From the NCBI GenBank assembly GCA_964406575.1, contig CAYOSH010000012.1:50554-114553 (forward strand): a stretch of DNA of 64,000 bases, written 5' to 3'. Source of the stretch: WTAW01 sp964406575 (lineage in GTDB: Bacteria; Acidobacteriota; Aminicenantia; Aminicenantales; Aminicenantaceae). Of this stretch, positions 26,749 to 36,069 are shown one piece after another. The position numbers were made by a program, and so were the translations under genes. Within the stretch, counting starts at the first letter, position 1. Every line of letters starts with the position of its first letter. The notes under the pieces are model-generated. The model did not search any database. It had not been told where the DNA came from and was given only the letters and a program-made list of their open reading frames with translations.

Positions 26749-28064
26749 GGATTCAGTTTTCCCTGTAAATCATATACATCCGTGTCCGTGATTTCAACTT
26801 TTTGGATGGAATTGACAACATTAGATGTATCGCTCGCTGTGTTCAGGAGGACAACGCCATCAACCTCAGGTGCCTGAAACCTGGCGCGAGAGAGAAAAAC
26901 ATCCGGACGGTCTTGCAAACGACCTTCTACAAGGACGTCGATCTTTCGGCCAAAGTATTTTGAATTATTTTTGTAGGAGATGTTTGCCTGGATTTCGAAT
27001 ATTTCCTCCAATCTTTCCTGTTTTATCCTGTCTTGTACGGAACTACCAAGGGGCAGACAATCCGTTCCTTCTTCTGGAGAATAGATAAAGACTCCCAAAT
27101 GGTCAAACTGGGCAGCTTTGATAAAATTTTTCAGATGGGCAAATTCTTTTCTGCCCTCTCCGGGAAAACCCACGATAAGGGACGTTCGAAAGGCGATGTC
27201 AGGAAGTTTTTTTCGAATTTTTTCGATGAGCATTAATGCGCTCCTCCCGTCCATTCCGCGTCTCATGGCTTTGATGACGTTAGGGTCAGCATGCTGGAAT
27301 GGAATATCCAGATAAGAACAGATTTTTTCCTCTGCCATAATTTCCAGAAGTGGGTCTGATATTTCTTCAGGATATCCATAAAGGATCCGGATCCATTCGA
27401 GCCGATTGACATCGATGAGTTCTCTCAGGAGGCTGATGAGCCCATCCGAATGTCCTAAATCCCTGCCGTAATAGGTTGAATCCTGTGAGATGAGATTGAT
27501 CTCTTTAACACCGCGAGAGACGAGGATAAGACTCTCTTCTTTGATGGAAAAGATGCTCCGGGACCGATAAGGTCCTTTGATCTGAGGAATCGCACAAAAT
27601 GAACATCTGTGAGAACATCCCTCGGAGATCTTGAGATAAGCCCATACTGATGGTGTTGAGAGTATCCGGGGGGATTTATGGTCATACAGATAACATACGG
27701 TAGAGCTTTTAAAAGGGATCCCCTCGATTGCTGGAACGATCTTGTCAAAGTCTGTGACTCCCATCCAAACATCGACTTCAGGGAATGCCTTTTTGAGCTC
27801 CTGAGAATTCCGCTCCACATAACACCCCACAGCGATGATCCTTATGTCCTTCCTCCTTTCTTTGATGTTGATGACGTTCGTCAGAATTCCGTCGGCCTCA
27901 TCTCTAGCTGGCTGGATAAATCCACACGTGTTGACAATAATGACATCTGCCTCCTGGGTATCAGTGACGAGTGTGAAATCATTCTGTTGAAGATAGCCGA
28001 GCATCACTTCGCTGTCGACCAGATTCTTCGCACATCCCAAGCTGATCAAAGCGACTTTTTTCAT
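26745..28064 (-). CDS. rimO: Ribosomal protein S12 methylthiotransferase
   Basis: A radical-SAM methylthiotransferase that adds a methylthio group to an Asp of ribosomal protein S12. The three domains are in order. The N-terminal UPF0004 domain has SLGCAKNLVDSEVMLG, NTCGFI and VGCYVER, supplying three cluster cysteines. The radical-SAM core has SEGCSHRCSFCAIPQIKGPYRSR. The C-terminal TRAM region is about 65 residues long. The SLGCAKNLVDSE wording favours RimO over MiaB. The length of 439 residues is normal. It is the second gene of the series, 74 bases after asnS. Confidence 0.96.
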   Translation of the reverse strand: MKKVALISLGCAKNLVDSEVMLGYLQQNDFTLVTDTQEADVIIVNTCGFIQPARDEADGILTNVINIKERRKDIRIIAVGCYVERNSQELKKAFPEVDVWMGVTDFDKIVPAIEGIPFKSSTVCYLYDHKSPRILSTPSVWAYLKISEGCSHRCSFCAIPQIKGPYRSRSIFSIKEESLILVSRGVKEINLISQDSTYYGRDLGHSDGLISLLRELIDVNRLEWIRILYGYPEEISDPLLEIMAEEKICSYLDIPFQHADPNVIKAMRRGMDGRSALMLIEKIRKKLPDIAFRTSLIVGFPGEGRKEFAHLKNFIKAAQFDHLGVFIYSPEEGTDCLPLGSSVQDRIKQERLEEIFEIQANISYKNNSKYFGRKIDVLVEGRLQDRPDVFLSRARFQAPEVDGVVLLNTASDTSNVVNSIQKVEITDTDVYDLQGKLNP

Positions 28065-28138
28065 GCCTTTTCTATGCTAATGAGTTCCGGCTGAATAGTA
28101 AACAAGGAATGCTCCGAGGAATGATTCGTTCTTGTAAG

Positions 28139-29431
28139 CTAAGGATAGATCTTGTAAAGCAGGCGAGGAAAGGGGATTGTCTCTCTAATGTGTTTGATCT
28201 TGCAGATCCAGGAGAGTGTGCGCTCGATGCCCAGGCCAAAGCCGGAGTGGGGGACAGAGCCATATTTTCTCAGGTCGAGATACCATTCATAGTCTTCTCT
28301 AGGCAAATTGAATTCCTTGATGCGCTGTTCCAAAAGCTTATAGTCATGGATTCTCTGCCCGCCTCCCACGAGCTCACCATATCCTTCCGATGCGAGGATA
28401 TCCACGCCCAACACAAGTTCGGGCTTCTCTTTATCTGGCTGCATGTAAAATGCCTTTATCTCTTTCGGAAAGTGGGTGATACTTACCGGAGTATCAAACA
28501 CCTCAGAGATAAGAGTTTCTTCAGGGGCCCCGGGGTCATCCCCATACTCCATTTTTGAACCTCTCTGTTGGAGAAGCTTAAACGCTTCATCGTAGGTGAT
28601 CCTCGGGAAAGGAGTTTTCACCTTCTCGAGAGGATTTGTGTCTCTTTCGAGTATTTCGAGCTCGTTTTTCCTCTTCTCCAGAATACGTTCGACAATAGAT
28701 ACGATGAGGCTCTCTGCAAGCTCGATGATATCCTCCAGGAGGGCGAACGCGACCTCAGGCTCTACCATCCAAAATTCGATCAGGTGTTTTCGGGTTTTTG
28801 ATTTTTCCGCCCTGAATGTGGGTCCAAAACAATAGACTTTTCCGAAAGCCATAGCCGTAGCCTCATTGTAGAGCTGCCCGCTCTGGCTTAAATATGCTTT
28901 CTGGTCAAAATATTCTGTCTCGAAAAGTGTTGTGGTCCCTTCACAGGCGCTCGGGGTCAGGATGGGTGTATCCATAAGCCGGAAACCTCTTCTATCAAAA
29001 AAATCGCGAATCGTTTTGATGAGTTCGGCTCTGATTTGCAAAACGGCATTCTGTTTTTGAGACCGGAGCCAAAGATGTCGATGTTCCATAAGGAATGGAA
29101 TGCCGTGTTCTTTGGGTGTAATGGGGTATTCTTCTGCAATCTGGATGATCTCGATGTCTTTGATGTTAAGCTCGAAACCTCCTGGTGATCTCTTTTCTTC
29201 CCTCACTGTGCCGCGGATGATGAGTGAGGACTCTTGGGTGAGTTCATCAAATTTGATAAAAAGAGGATGATCCTTTTCTGCACTGAACATTGTCGCCTGG
29301 ATCAATCCTGTCCCATCCCTCACCAAGATGAAACGTACTTTGCCGCTGGAGCGCTTGTTGTAGACCCATCCCCGGATCTCGACATCCTGGTCTTTATAAT
29401 CCGCAATGTTTTCAATGTACACCCATTTCAT
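28139..29431 (-). CDS. asnS: Asparaginyl-tRNA synthetase
   Basis: Charges tRNA-Asn with asparagine. The 430-residue protein has an N-terminal OB-fold anticodon domain (VEIRGWVYNKRSSGKVRFILVR) and a class II core with motif 2 (FGPTFRAEKSKTRKHLIEFWMVEPE) and motif 3 (GFGLGIERTLSWI). The DILASEGYGELVGGGQRIHDY wording favours AsnRS over AspRS. It is relatively close to the short archaeal/Thermus-like form. It starts the asnS-rimO-pgpA-cinA-thpR-plsY-gpsA series. Its substrate tRNA is itself encoded in this window, at 62066-62398, with a group I intron in the anticodon loop. Confidence 0.9.
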   Translation of the reverse strand: MKWVYIENIADYKDQDVEIRGWVYNKRSSGKVRFILVRDGTGLIQATMFSAEKDHPLFIKFDELTQESSLIIRGTVREEKRSPGGFELNIKDIEIIQIAEEYPITPKEHGIPFLMEHRHLWLRSQKQNAVLQIRAELIKTIRDFFDRRGFRLMDTPILTPSACEGTTTLFETEYFDQKAYLSQSGQLYNEATAMAFGKVYCFGPTFRAEKSKTRKHLIEFWMVEPEVAFALLEDIIELAESLIVSIVERILEKRKNELEILERDTNPLEKVKTPFPRITYDEAFKLLQQRGSKMEYGDDPGAPEETLISEVFDTPVSITHFPKEIKAFYMQPDKEKPELVLGVDILASEGYGELVGGGQRIHDYKLLEQRIKEFNLPREDYEWYLDLRKYGSVPHSGFGLGIERTLSWICKIKHIRETIPFPRLLYKIYP

Positions 29432-29752
29432 GATGCCAAGATTATATGCGTTCTTTTTCCTCAGGTCAATGTTCGGCGGCGGGCCGCATTTCCAAATCCG
29501 CGGTTAATATTTCTCCGGGTGACGAGATGGATGATCTGGAAACGGTTTTCTCCAGCCTGCAATTGGGGCCCGTCATAACGTGCCCAATATTCAATGGCGG
29601 AGTGAATAGAACAGTCAAACCTGAGCAGACAAATGAAGATTTATCCCTTTATTGTATCGGATAATTATCCCTATATGGATTCAGCGTTGATTTGATGAGA
29701 GGAATGTTGTATTAAGGAGTGGTGCTCATACCGGACGAGGAGGAGAGACACG
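29432..29752. other. Divergent intergenic region with a 12-bp palindrome
   Basis: 321 bases between asnS (minus) and the corrinoid protein gene (plus). A perfect palindrome GGATAATTATCC lies at 29659-29670, about 85 bases before the corrinoid gene start, with an extra TTATCC just upstream (29641-29646); it could be an operator. The strong GGAGGAGAG ribosome binding site of the corrinoid gene is at the right edge. No riboswitch or small gene was recognised. Confidence 0.5.
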
Positions 29753-30433
29753 ATGATATCCGGTAAAGAAGACCTTTTGGAACGGATCGCCTTCTGTGTG
29801 GAACAAGGCAAAGTGAATATCCAATCCCTCCATCCGCCCGACCTGAGAGAGCTGGAGGGTGTGGATGAGCTGGTACAAAATGCTTTAAAGACAGGCATTT
29901 CTCCAGCAGAGATCTTAACAAGGGGGTTGGTGGATGGAATGGGGCGGGTCGGCGAGAAGTTCAAGAAAAACGAGATCTATCTTCCTGATGTCCTCATCTC
30001 CGCAAAAGCAATGACGATCGGGATGGAGCATCTCAAGCCTTTTTTTCAAGCGGGAGATATCCAGTACAAAGGCAGAATAGTCATGGGAACAGTCGCAGGA
30101 GACCTGCATGACATCGGGAAAAAAATAGTGGCGATGTTTTTTGAAGGGAATGGCTGGGAAGTCATTGATTGTGGCGTTGATGTCTCGGCAGAAAGTTTTC
30201 TGGAAGCCATAAACACATATTCACCCCAGGCCGTTGGTTTGAGTGCTTTGCTGACGACAACAATGGTCAGCATGGAGCAGATCACAAAAAAATTAAAAGC
30301 CGTACATCCTGAAGTGAAGGTGATTGTAGGAGGAGCACCACTCACAGCTGATTTTGCCAAGAGAATAGGCGCCGACTTGTATTCCCCCGATCCTCATACT
30401 GCTCTCGAAATGTTGAATGAAACGGGCTCTTAA
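29753..30433 (+). CDS. Corrinoid (B12)-binding methyltransferase protein, MtbC/MttC-like
   Basis: The 226-residue protein has a helical cap domain (about residues 1-95, with EILTRGLVDGMGRVGEKFKKNEIYLPDVLISAKAM split as usual) and a Rossmann cobalamin-binding domain. The B12 ligand motif DxHxxG reads GDLHDIGKKIV, with His as lower cobalt ligand, and is followed by GLSALLTTTM and VGGAPLT. Such proteins carry methyl groups between a substrate-specific methyltransferase and a second one. No cognate methyltransferase is adjacent, so the substrate is unknown. The upstream palindrome may control it. Confidence 0.93.
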   Translation: MISGKEDLLERIAFCVEQGKVNIQSLHPPDLRELEGVDELVQNALKTGISPAEILTRGLVDGMGRVGEKFKKNEIYLPDVLISAKAMTIGMEHLKPFFQAGDIQYKGRIVMGTVAGDLHDIGKKIVAMFFEGNGWEVIDCGVDVSAESFLEAINTYSPQAVGLSALLTTTMVSMEQITKKLKAVHPEVKVIVGGAPLTADFAKRIGADLYSPDPHTALEMLNETGS

Positions 30434-30572
30434 ACATGCAGTTATGAGCATCAAGCCTCTTCCATCCCCAAAACCGTAAAGCTCACATCCCAAGAATTAG
30501 CAATATGAGCTGAATTTATTCAGGACGCACATGGTTAAAAAGAGAGGAAAAGGGCGAGGTTAAGAAAAGATC

Positions 30573-31127
30573 ATGGCGAAAGCAAAACCATTCACTCCAG
30601 TCAAGCTCATCTGTGGGATCATTACCGCGCACAAGGATGTTTTTGATAAATCCATAACATATCTTTCAGATCGATTCGGAGCAGTGGATCATTCAAGTTT
30701 GCTCATGAAATTCACGTTCACAGATTATTACGAGAAACAGATGGAGCCGGGATTGAAAAGGAAATTTGTCAGCTTTTCCGATCTTATCTCTCCAGAGAAA
30801 TTGAGCAAAGCCAAAATCTTGACGAATGTTATGGAAAACGATCTCAAAAATGAATTTAGCTCAGACAGGCGCATCGTGAATCTTGATCCGGGATACTTGA
30901 CCGCTTCGGCATTAATCATGGCAACAGCCAAAAATTTTTCCCATAGGATACCTCTGCAACAGGGAATATATGCCCATCTGGAGCTTCTGTTCGGGAAGAA
31001 TGACATCAGAACTTTGAATTGGACCTACCCTGATTATCGAACCAAAGACACTCAGGAGTTCTTTCTTGGTGTCCGCAAAATCTATCTGGATCAACTCAGA
31101 AAACAAAACGCAATGAAGCTTTTGTGA
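30573..31127 (+). CDS. DUF4416-family protein
   Basis: A 184-residue soluble protein that reads as the DUF4416 family: KLICGIITAHKDVFD at the N-terminus, FTDYYEKQMEPGLKRKFVSF, IVNLDPGYLTASALIMATAKNFSHRI and a C-terminal WTYPDYRT. The function is not known. The acidic, tyrosine-rich conserved segments suggest an enzyme or binding protein. It follows the corrinoid gene in the same direction with a 139-base gap. A perfect inverted repeat begins at its stop codon. Confidence 0.8.
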   Translation: MAKAKPFTPVKLICGIITAHKDVFDKSITYLSDRFGAVDHSSLLMKFTFTDYYEKQMEPGLKRKFVSFSDLISPEKLSKAKILTNVMENDLKNEFSSDRRIVNLDPGYLTASALIMATAKNFSHRIPLQQGIYAHLELLFGKNDIRTLNWTYPDYRTKDTQEFFLGVRKIYLDQLRKQNAMKLL

Positions 31128-31155
31128 ATAATTCAGATGAAAGATGAATTATTCA
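31125..31155. terminator. Perfect 10-bp inverted repeat at the DUF4416 stop; possible bidirectional terminator
   Basis: TGAATAATTC, an 11-base loop, then GAATTATTCA. The repeat starts with the TGA stop codon and lies between convergent genes (DUF4416 and the cysteine desulfurase). It lacks GC pairs and a clear T-run, so terminator function is only a suggestion. Confidence 0.35.
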
Positions 31156-31177
31156 GATGGAAGATAGATGATCCGGA

Positions 31178-32335
31178 TTAGAAATCGTCGGGATTAAGCC
31201 CCGAAATCGCTCTCAGTTTTTCTACGATTTCCGGAAGTTCTGAAAGGACGACATCGACATCCTCTTCCGTGTTGAACCGGCCGAGTGACATCCGGACAGA
31301 TGATCGTGCTACTTCGGGTCTAAGTCCGATGGCGCTCAGAACATGAGAGGCTTCTTCGGAATCTTCACTGCAAGCGGAACCTGTCGAGACGTAGATATCT
31401 TTTGTTGCTAAGGATAGGAGAATAGCTTCCGCTTCAAGGCCAAAAAACGAGTAATTTATTGTTCCTTTGATCCTGTTTGTCTCGTGCCCGTTGAATTTCA
31501 CATTGTGGATTTTTTCTTCGATTCCTTTTTTTAATCTCTCGGCCAGTCGGGACACTACTTTTTTATCTTTATCCCCTCTTTCAAGGAGTAGCCGCACAGC
31601 CTCTCCGAATCCCACAATTCCTGCTGTATTCTCCGTTCCCGCTCTCATCAGCCTTTCTTGATGACCGCCACAGATAAGTGGTTGGATAGGTGTGCCTTTC
31701 CGGACATACAAGGCGCCGATACCTTTTGGTCCGTACAATTTGTGTGCAGAGATCGAGAGCAGGTCTACGCCCAATTTATTGACCAAGATATTGATTTTAC
31801 CAAAGCTCTGAACAGCATCTGTATGGACAAGAATTCCTTTTTTCTTGGCTATTCGAACAATTTCCTCGATAGGTTGAATGGTTCCGATCTCGTTATTGGC
31901 ATGCATGATGGATACGATCGCAGTTCGGGAAGTGATGGCGTTTTTCAGAAAATCCAGATTTACGGTTCCAGAAGGGTCAACCGGCACATAGGAAACCTTT
32001 TTCCCTTTTTTCTCCAGGTAGTTGGCAGTTTCGATGATTGCGGGATGCTCGATGGATGAAGTGACGAATTCATCTTTATCGGGAAGGGCATCCATAACAC
32101 CGCGGATAGCAAAATTGTCTGCTTCGGTCCCTGATCCTGTAAAAACGATCTCCGACCTTTTGGCACCCAGTGCTTTTGCGATGACCTCTCTGGATTCGGT
32201 TATGATCTCCTTGACTTCTCTGCCAATGGGGTAGAGGGATGAGGGATTACCGAAGTGTGTTTTAAGGAATTGAGACATTTTTTCGCAGACCATTGGATCG
32301 ACAGGAGTCGTTGCGTTATTGTCTAAATAGACCAT
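31178..32335 (-). CDS. Cysteine desulfurase (NifS/IscS type)
   Basis: A PLP enzyme that removes sulfur from cysteine for iron-sulfur cluster and other thio-cofactor synthesis. It has YLDNNATTPVDP at the start, the PLP lysine segment SISAHKLYGPKG, and the active cysteine in VSTGSACSEDSEEASHVL. The 385-residue length is normal. GGAGGT lies before ATG 32335. No IscU/NifU scaffold gene is adjacent. It is followed upstream by serA on the same strand with about 40 bases between them, so it may be co-transcribed with the serine genes, whose product is the precursor of cysteine. Confidence 0.93.
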   Translation of the reverse strand: MVYLDNNATTPVDPMVCEKMSQFLKTHFGNPSSLYPIGREVKEIITESREVIAKALGAKRSEIVFTGSGTEADNFAIRGVMDALPDKDEFVTSSIEHPAIIETANYLEKKGKKVSYVPVDPSGTVNLDFLKNAITSRTAIVSIMHANNEIGTIQPIEEIVRIAKKKGILVHTDAVQSFGKINILVNKLGVDLLSISAHKLYGPKGIGALYVRKGTPIQPLICGGHQERLMRAGTENTAGIVGFGEAVRLLLERGDKDKKVVSRLAERLKKGIEEKIHNVKFNGHETNRIKGTINYSFFGLEAEAILLSLATKDIYVSTGSACSEDSEEASHVLSAIGLRPEVARSSVRMSLGRFNTEEDVDVVLSELPEIVEKLRAISGLNPDDF

Positions 32336-32378
32336 TTGGACCTCCTTGTCTCAGCCGAACGAATCCTCCTTGCATGGT

Positions 32379-33287
32379 TTATGATATGAGCCTCTCTTTG
32401 AGAATCCTGACGACTTCAAAACCAGCCCTCTTCTGGCCCTCACTAGCGGCAGCTCCAATATGTGGCATGGCGATAACCTTGGGATGATCGATCAAAGAAA
32501 AATCAACCGGAGGTTCTTTTTCAAAAACATCCACAGCCGCAGCTCTCACTTTCCCGGATTCGAGGGCTCTCAAAAGCGCAGCTTCGTCGACGACTCCTCC
32601 CCGGGATGCATTGATGATGATGACTCCATCTTTCATTTTAGAAAAAGCTTCATCACTGATCATATGTTTGGTGCTTTCATTGAAAGGCAAATGGAGGGAG
32701 ATCATATCCGATTGCACAAAAAGTTCATCCAGGGACACCTGCTTGATGGCCAGCGGTGTCTGAACTTCGATAAGATCATACACAAATACTTTCATCCCAA
32801 AAGCGATAGCCCTTTCAGCAACGGCAAGGCCGATGCGGCCGCTACCGATGATTCCCAAAGTCTTCTCATAGAGCTCTGTCCCTTTAAATTTCTTCTTCTC
32901 CCATTTGTGCTCTTTCATGGAAATATTCGCTTGGCCATGGTTGCGAACGGTGGCCAGCATAAGACCGAAAGTATGTTCGGCGACGGAAATCGTCGTGGCC
33001 GAAGGTGTGTTGGCGACACGAATGCCTTTTTTTTCGGCCTCTTTCACATCGATGTTGTCTAGGCCGATCCCGGCTCTTACGAGAAGTTCCAAATCCATCC
33101 CAGCTTCGATGACAGGTTTTGTGATTTTTGTGGCACTTCGCACCACTGCAGCATGGAACCCAGGTATGGTTTTGACAAGCTCCGCTTCATCCATACCCGT
33201 TTTTAGAGTGATCTCGATTCCCGAGAGCGATTTGAGCTCTTCGAAAGCATCGGGATCCATTGGATCACAGATAAGAACTTTTTTCAT
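32379..33287 (-). CDS. serA: D-3-phosphoglycerate dehydrogenase-like 2-hydroxyacid dehydrogenase
   Basis: Oxidises 3-phosphoglycerate in the first step of serine synthesis, or a related 2-hydroxyacid. The NAD site is GIIGSGRIGLAVAERA. Catalytic Arg, Glu and His lie in VRAGIGLDNID, NASRGGVVDEAAL and MPHIGAAASEGQ. At 302 residues it ends right after the catalytic core, so it is the short form without ACT or intervening domains and should not show the classic serine feedback. The start is ATG 33287 (GGAGAA upstream), which overlaps the stop of the class V aminotransferase gene by four bases. Confidence 0.88.
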   Translation of the reverse strand: MKKVLICDPMDPDAFEELKSLSGIEITLKTGMDEAELVKTIPGFHAAVVRSATKITKPVIEAGMDLELLVRAGIGLDNIDVKEAEKKGIRVANTPSATTISVAEHTFGLMLATVRNHGQANISMKEHKWEKKKFKGTELYEKTLGIIGSGRIGLAVAERAIAFGMKVFVYDLIEVQTPLAIKQVSLDELFVQSDMISLHLPFNESTKHMISDEAFSKMKDGVIIINASRGGVVDEAALLRALESGKVRAAAVDVFEKEPPVDFSLIDHPKVIAMPHIGAAASEGQKRAGFEVVRILKERLIS

Positions 33288-34429
33288 TCCCAATTCTCCT
33301 TTAAAATTTCTTTAGCAGCGCAAATTGAAGCGCCCTTTTGAAAATGATATCCTAGATCTTCGAGTGTCATTTCCAATGCACTCAAAGCCGTTAAAATATC
33401 GAATCCGCCCGTATAGCCGAGATGGGCTATCCGAAAAAATTCTCCCAGATGGGGCTCTTGAGCTCCTGCGATAGTTGTTTTGTACTTCTCTTGCATCATC
33501 TTTACAATGGCAATGCCGTCAATTCCTTCTGGAACTTTGACTGCCGTGAGAATATTTCCTGGTTTTTTTGAGAGCAACTCCATCTCCATGCTTAGAATGC
33601 CGGCACGAGTGGCCTCTCCAAGGACTTTGTGATGGGCAATAAGATTCTCCAGTCCTATGTTCTTGATAATGTTCAGTGCGGCTCGCTGTTGGATAATAAG
33701 AGAAATAGCCGGTGTCCAGGGCGAAGTTTGCTTTTTTAGGCTACTCTTGGCAGCTTTGGCATCAAAATAAAACTTTGGCAAGGTTGAATTCTCCACAAAT
33801 TTCCAGGCCTTCCTGCTGAAGGAAATATAGGCAAGGCCAGGAGGCACCATGAATGATTTTTGGGAGCCTGAGATCAACACATCCAGTCCCCATTCATCCA
33901 TGGGACAGGGAGTGGCTCCTATCCCTGATATGCCATCTACCACAAGGATGGCATCGGTATGAGAGACAGCATCCCCATATCCTTGGACATCATAAACAGT
34001 GCCTGTAGATGTTTCCGCGAGAGTAGAGAATACAGCTTTGGCATCCGGATTTATCGAGAGCTCTTCGACAAGTTGTTCTTTAGGGTATGCTTCGCCCCAA
34101 TCGAGAACGATCTCTCGAACAGAGACCCCATAGGCTCTACAGATCTTACCCCATCGGTCCCCGAATTTCCCCCCGTTGATAACAATGGCTTTTTCGCCTG
34201 GGGAAAGGATGTTTACAACAGCAGCTTCCATAGCTCCAGATCCTGAGGAGGCCAGGATGAACACATCATTCTGTGTTTGGAAAACATCCTTGATCCCTTC
34301 GATGGTATCCATGAAGATCTTGGAGAATTCCGATGTGCGGTGATGGATCAGAGGCTCGGTCGCAGAGGCGAGGACTTTTTCAGGAACAGGAGTGGGGCCG
34401 GGCGACAGCAGGTAATGTTTCTTGATCAA
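33284..34429 (-). CDS. Class V aminotransferase (serine-glyoxylate/phosphoserine type)
   Basis: A PLP-dependent enzyme of about 382 residues starting KKHYLLSPGPTPVPEKVL, with GSGAMEAAVVNIL, DGISGIGATP, and the PLP lysine in SGSQKSFMVPPGLA. This is the alanine/serine-glyoxylate aminotransferase branch. Next to serA it probably acts as the transaminase of phosphoserine synthesis, as proposed for other organisms without SerC. The start is put at a TTG (34429), because GGAGGT sits 6 bases before it and the family N-terminus follows; the ATG at 34447 has no ribosome binding site. Translation is coupled to serA by a four-base overlap. Confidence 0.88.
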   Translation of the reverse strand: MIKKHYLLSPGPTPVPEKVLASATEPLIHHRTSEFSKIFMDTIEGIKDVFQTQNDVFILASSGSGAMEAAVVNILSPGEKAIVINGGKFGDRWGKICRAYGVSVREIVLDWGEAYPKEQLVEELSINPDAKAVFSTLAETSTGTVYDVQGYGDAVSHTDAILVVDGISGIGATPCPMDEWGLDVLISGSQKSFMVPPGLAYISFSRKAWKFVENSTLPKFYFDAKAAKSSLKKQTSPWTPAISLIIQQRAALNIIKNIGLENLIAHHKVLGEATRAGILSMEMELLSKKPGNILTAVKVPEGIDGIAIVKMMQEKYKTTIAGAQEPHLGEFFRIAHLGYTGGFDILTALSALEMTLEDLGYHFQKGASICAAKEILKENWE

Positions 34430-34594
34430 AAAAACCTCCAAAAACATTAAGGAGAAAGCAAAACAGACGAGGAAGAAGTCAGGATCTATGCGTTTTTATT
34501 ATTGCTTATAAAAACCTCGTTGGGTAATGCCAATATCAATTCTATTACAGGTACATCAATTCGATAAACTAACAGAAATTGATGGAACAGTCAA

Positions 34595-35725
34595 TCAAAG
34601 TTGACACAACAGCTCTGTAAGCAGAGCAGTTCTTTCAATGAAAGATGGGAGGAGAAGGTGTTCGTCTTCCGCGTGTATTCCTGAACCATCTGGTCCGAGG
34701 CCGTCCAATGTTGCCACAGCCATGTTTGCAGCGATCGATGCATCCGATCCCCCGCCCGTTTTGCCAGCTTCAAGTTGAATATTGAGCGAAGAAGCGATTT
34801 TTTTAACCTGAGTGAAGAGCTTATCGGAACTTTTAGTTATTTCCATGGGTGGGAGATAACTTTCGACGAAATATTTGACCTTTGATCCACGCAATGTTGG
34901 TTGCAATTGTTTGAATGCGTCGATGACCTTGGCTTTTTGTATGCTGTTCCAAAATCGAATGTCCAGGTGCGCAGAGGCTTCATCCGGAACGATATTCACC
35001 CTCTCTCCGCCTTTGATGAGTCCCGTATTTACAGTGATCGACTTGGATTTAAGCCTAAGGAGAGTCCGCAATTGCGCCAAAAGTTCTTCCACCGCGTTGG
35101 TCCCTTCCTCTGGCTGGCCAGCGTGTGCCGCCTTCCCCTTTGTTTCCAGTCGAATGACCAGGCGTCCTTTTCTTTGATTCTTCAACGCTCCACCGGGAAG
35201 TGATGGCTCCAGACAGAGGACACAGCTTGACCTTATGGCCAATTTCTGGATCATCTCATTTGCAACCTCGCTCCCAACCTCCTCGGCAGAATTCATGAGA
35301 ACAGCAATTTTCTTTGGTGGATCGATGTTGAGCTCATGGAGAGTTTTGAGAGCAAATATGGCCATCACAAGCCCAGCTTTCATGTCCAAAACGCCGGGTC
35401 CAAAGACCTTGGTGCCAGAGACATAAAAGGGCATCTCCTTGATTTTCCCAATAGGCCAAACTGTATCAACGTGGGTCAGTATGAGGATCTGATCTTTTCT
35501 CTGTTTTGGTTTAAGGCGTGGATATTCCGCAAGATAAAGATCTCCCATATCCTTGTACGGATAACGAGTGACTTTTGCTCCGGCTTTTTGGAATTCCTTA
35601 GCCATAAAAGAGGAACATTTATCCACAGCAGACTTATCTGATGATGGGGACTCGAGGCTAACGATTGTTTTGAGAAAATTTACCATTTCGCTCTGACGGG
35701 ATTTAAAATAGCGCTTAAATTCCAT
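34595..35725 (-). CDS. M20-family metallopeptidase (carboxypeptidase G2-like)
   Basis: The 376-residue protein has LTHVDTVWP (first zinc ligand His), GPGVLDMKAGL (bridging Asp), NSAEEVGSE (catalytic Glu and ligand), LEPS, GKAAHAGQPEEGTNAVEEL in the dimerisation lid, and a final His region GSGIHAEDEHLL. Homologues remove C-terminal glutamate or cleave small peptides and folate-like substrates. No signal peptide is seen, so it should be cytosolic. AAGGAA precedes the ATG. It is alone on its transcription unit. Confidence 0.9.
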   Translation of the reverse strand: MEFKRYFKSRQSEMVNFLKTIVSLESPSSDKSAVDKCSSFMAKEFQKAGAKVTRYPYKDMGDLYLAEYPRLKPKQRKDQILILTHVDTVWPIGKIKEMPFYVSGTKVFGPGVLDMKAGLVMAIFALKTLHELNIDPPKKIAVLMNSAEEVGSEVANEMIQKLAIRSSCVLCLEPSLPGGALKNQRKGRLVIRLETKGKAAHAGQPEEGTNAVEELLAQLRTLLRLKSKSITVNTGLIKGGERVNIVPDEASAHLDIRFWNSIQKAKVIDAFKQLQPTLRGSKVKYFVESYLPPMEITKSSDKLFTQVKKIASSLNIQLEAGKTGGGSDASIAANMAVATLDGLGPDGSGIHAEDEHLLLPSFIERTALLTELLCQL

Positions 35726-36069
35726 GATATTGGTTCCTTGTCATAGCTAATCTTGTTGATGCTAAATGTATCACAGGTGGTAGTGAATCGCAAAGCGCAA
35801 TTTAAAATCGTTTAAATCCTTTTGCGTCGGTGGCGTTGTAACTCTCTCTAGATCTGCTCCCTCCTTTCAATGCGCAATATGTATTTCCGCATGATCCAAC
35901 ACAACCGAGCCAATATTGCAATATCTGCGAGTTAGATTGAGTCGGCCCCCCCCGAAAAAAATGCGGATCATATGAATGAGAGTCTCCGGAAGCTAAGGTT
36001 CGACAGTTATTAGGAATAATTTAGCTTTAAGGATTGACATTTGACCATTGATTCCATTAAGTTTATGGC
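35726..36069. other. Divergent intergenic region; candidate promoter at its right end
   Basis: 344 bases between the M20 gene (minus) and the RdhA-like gene (plus). A TTGACA at 36034-36039 followed 17-18 bases later by the weak -10 TTAAGT/TAAGTT would place a transcript start near 36070, at the ATG itself. No ribosome binding site precedes that ATG, so a leaderless message is possible. Otherwise nothing recognisable is seen. Confidence 0.4.

Noticed and set aside
31125..31165. Tandem repeat of about 20 bases (ATTCAGATG...)
   Set aside because: Only two imperfect units exist; the inverted repeat explains the pattern better.
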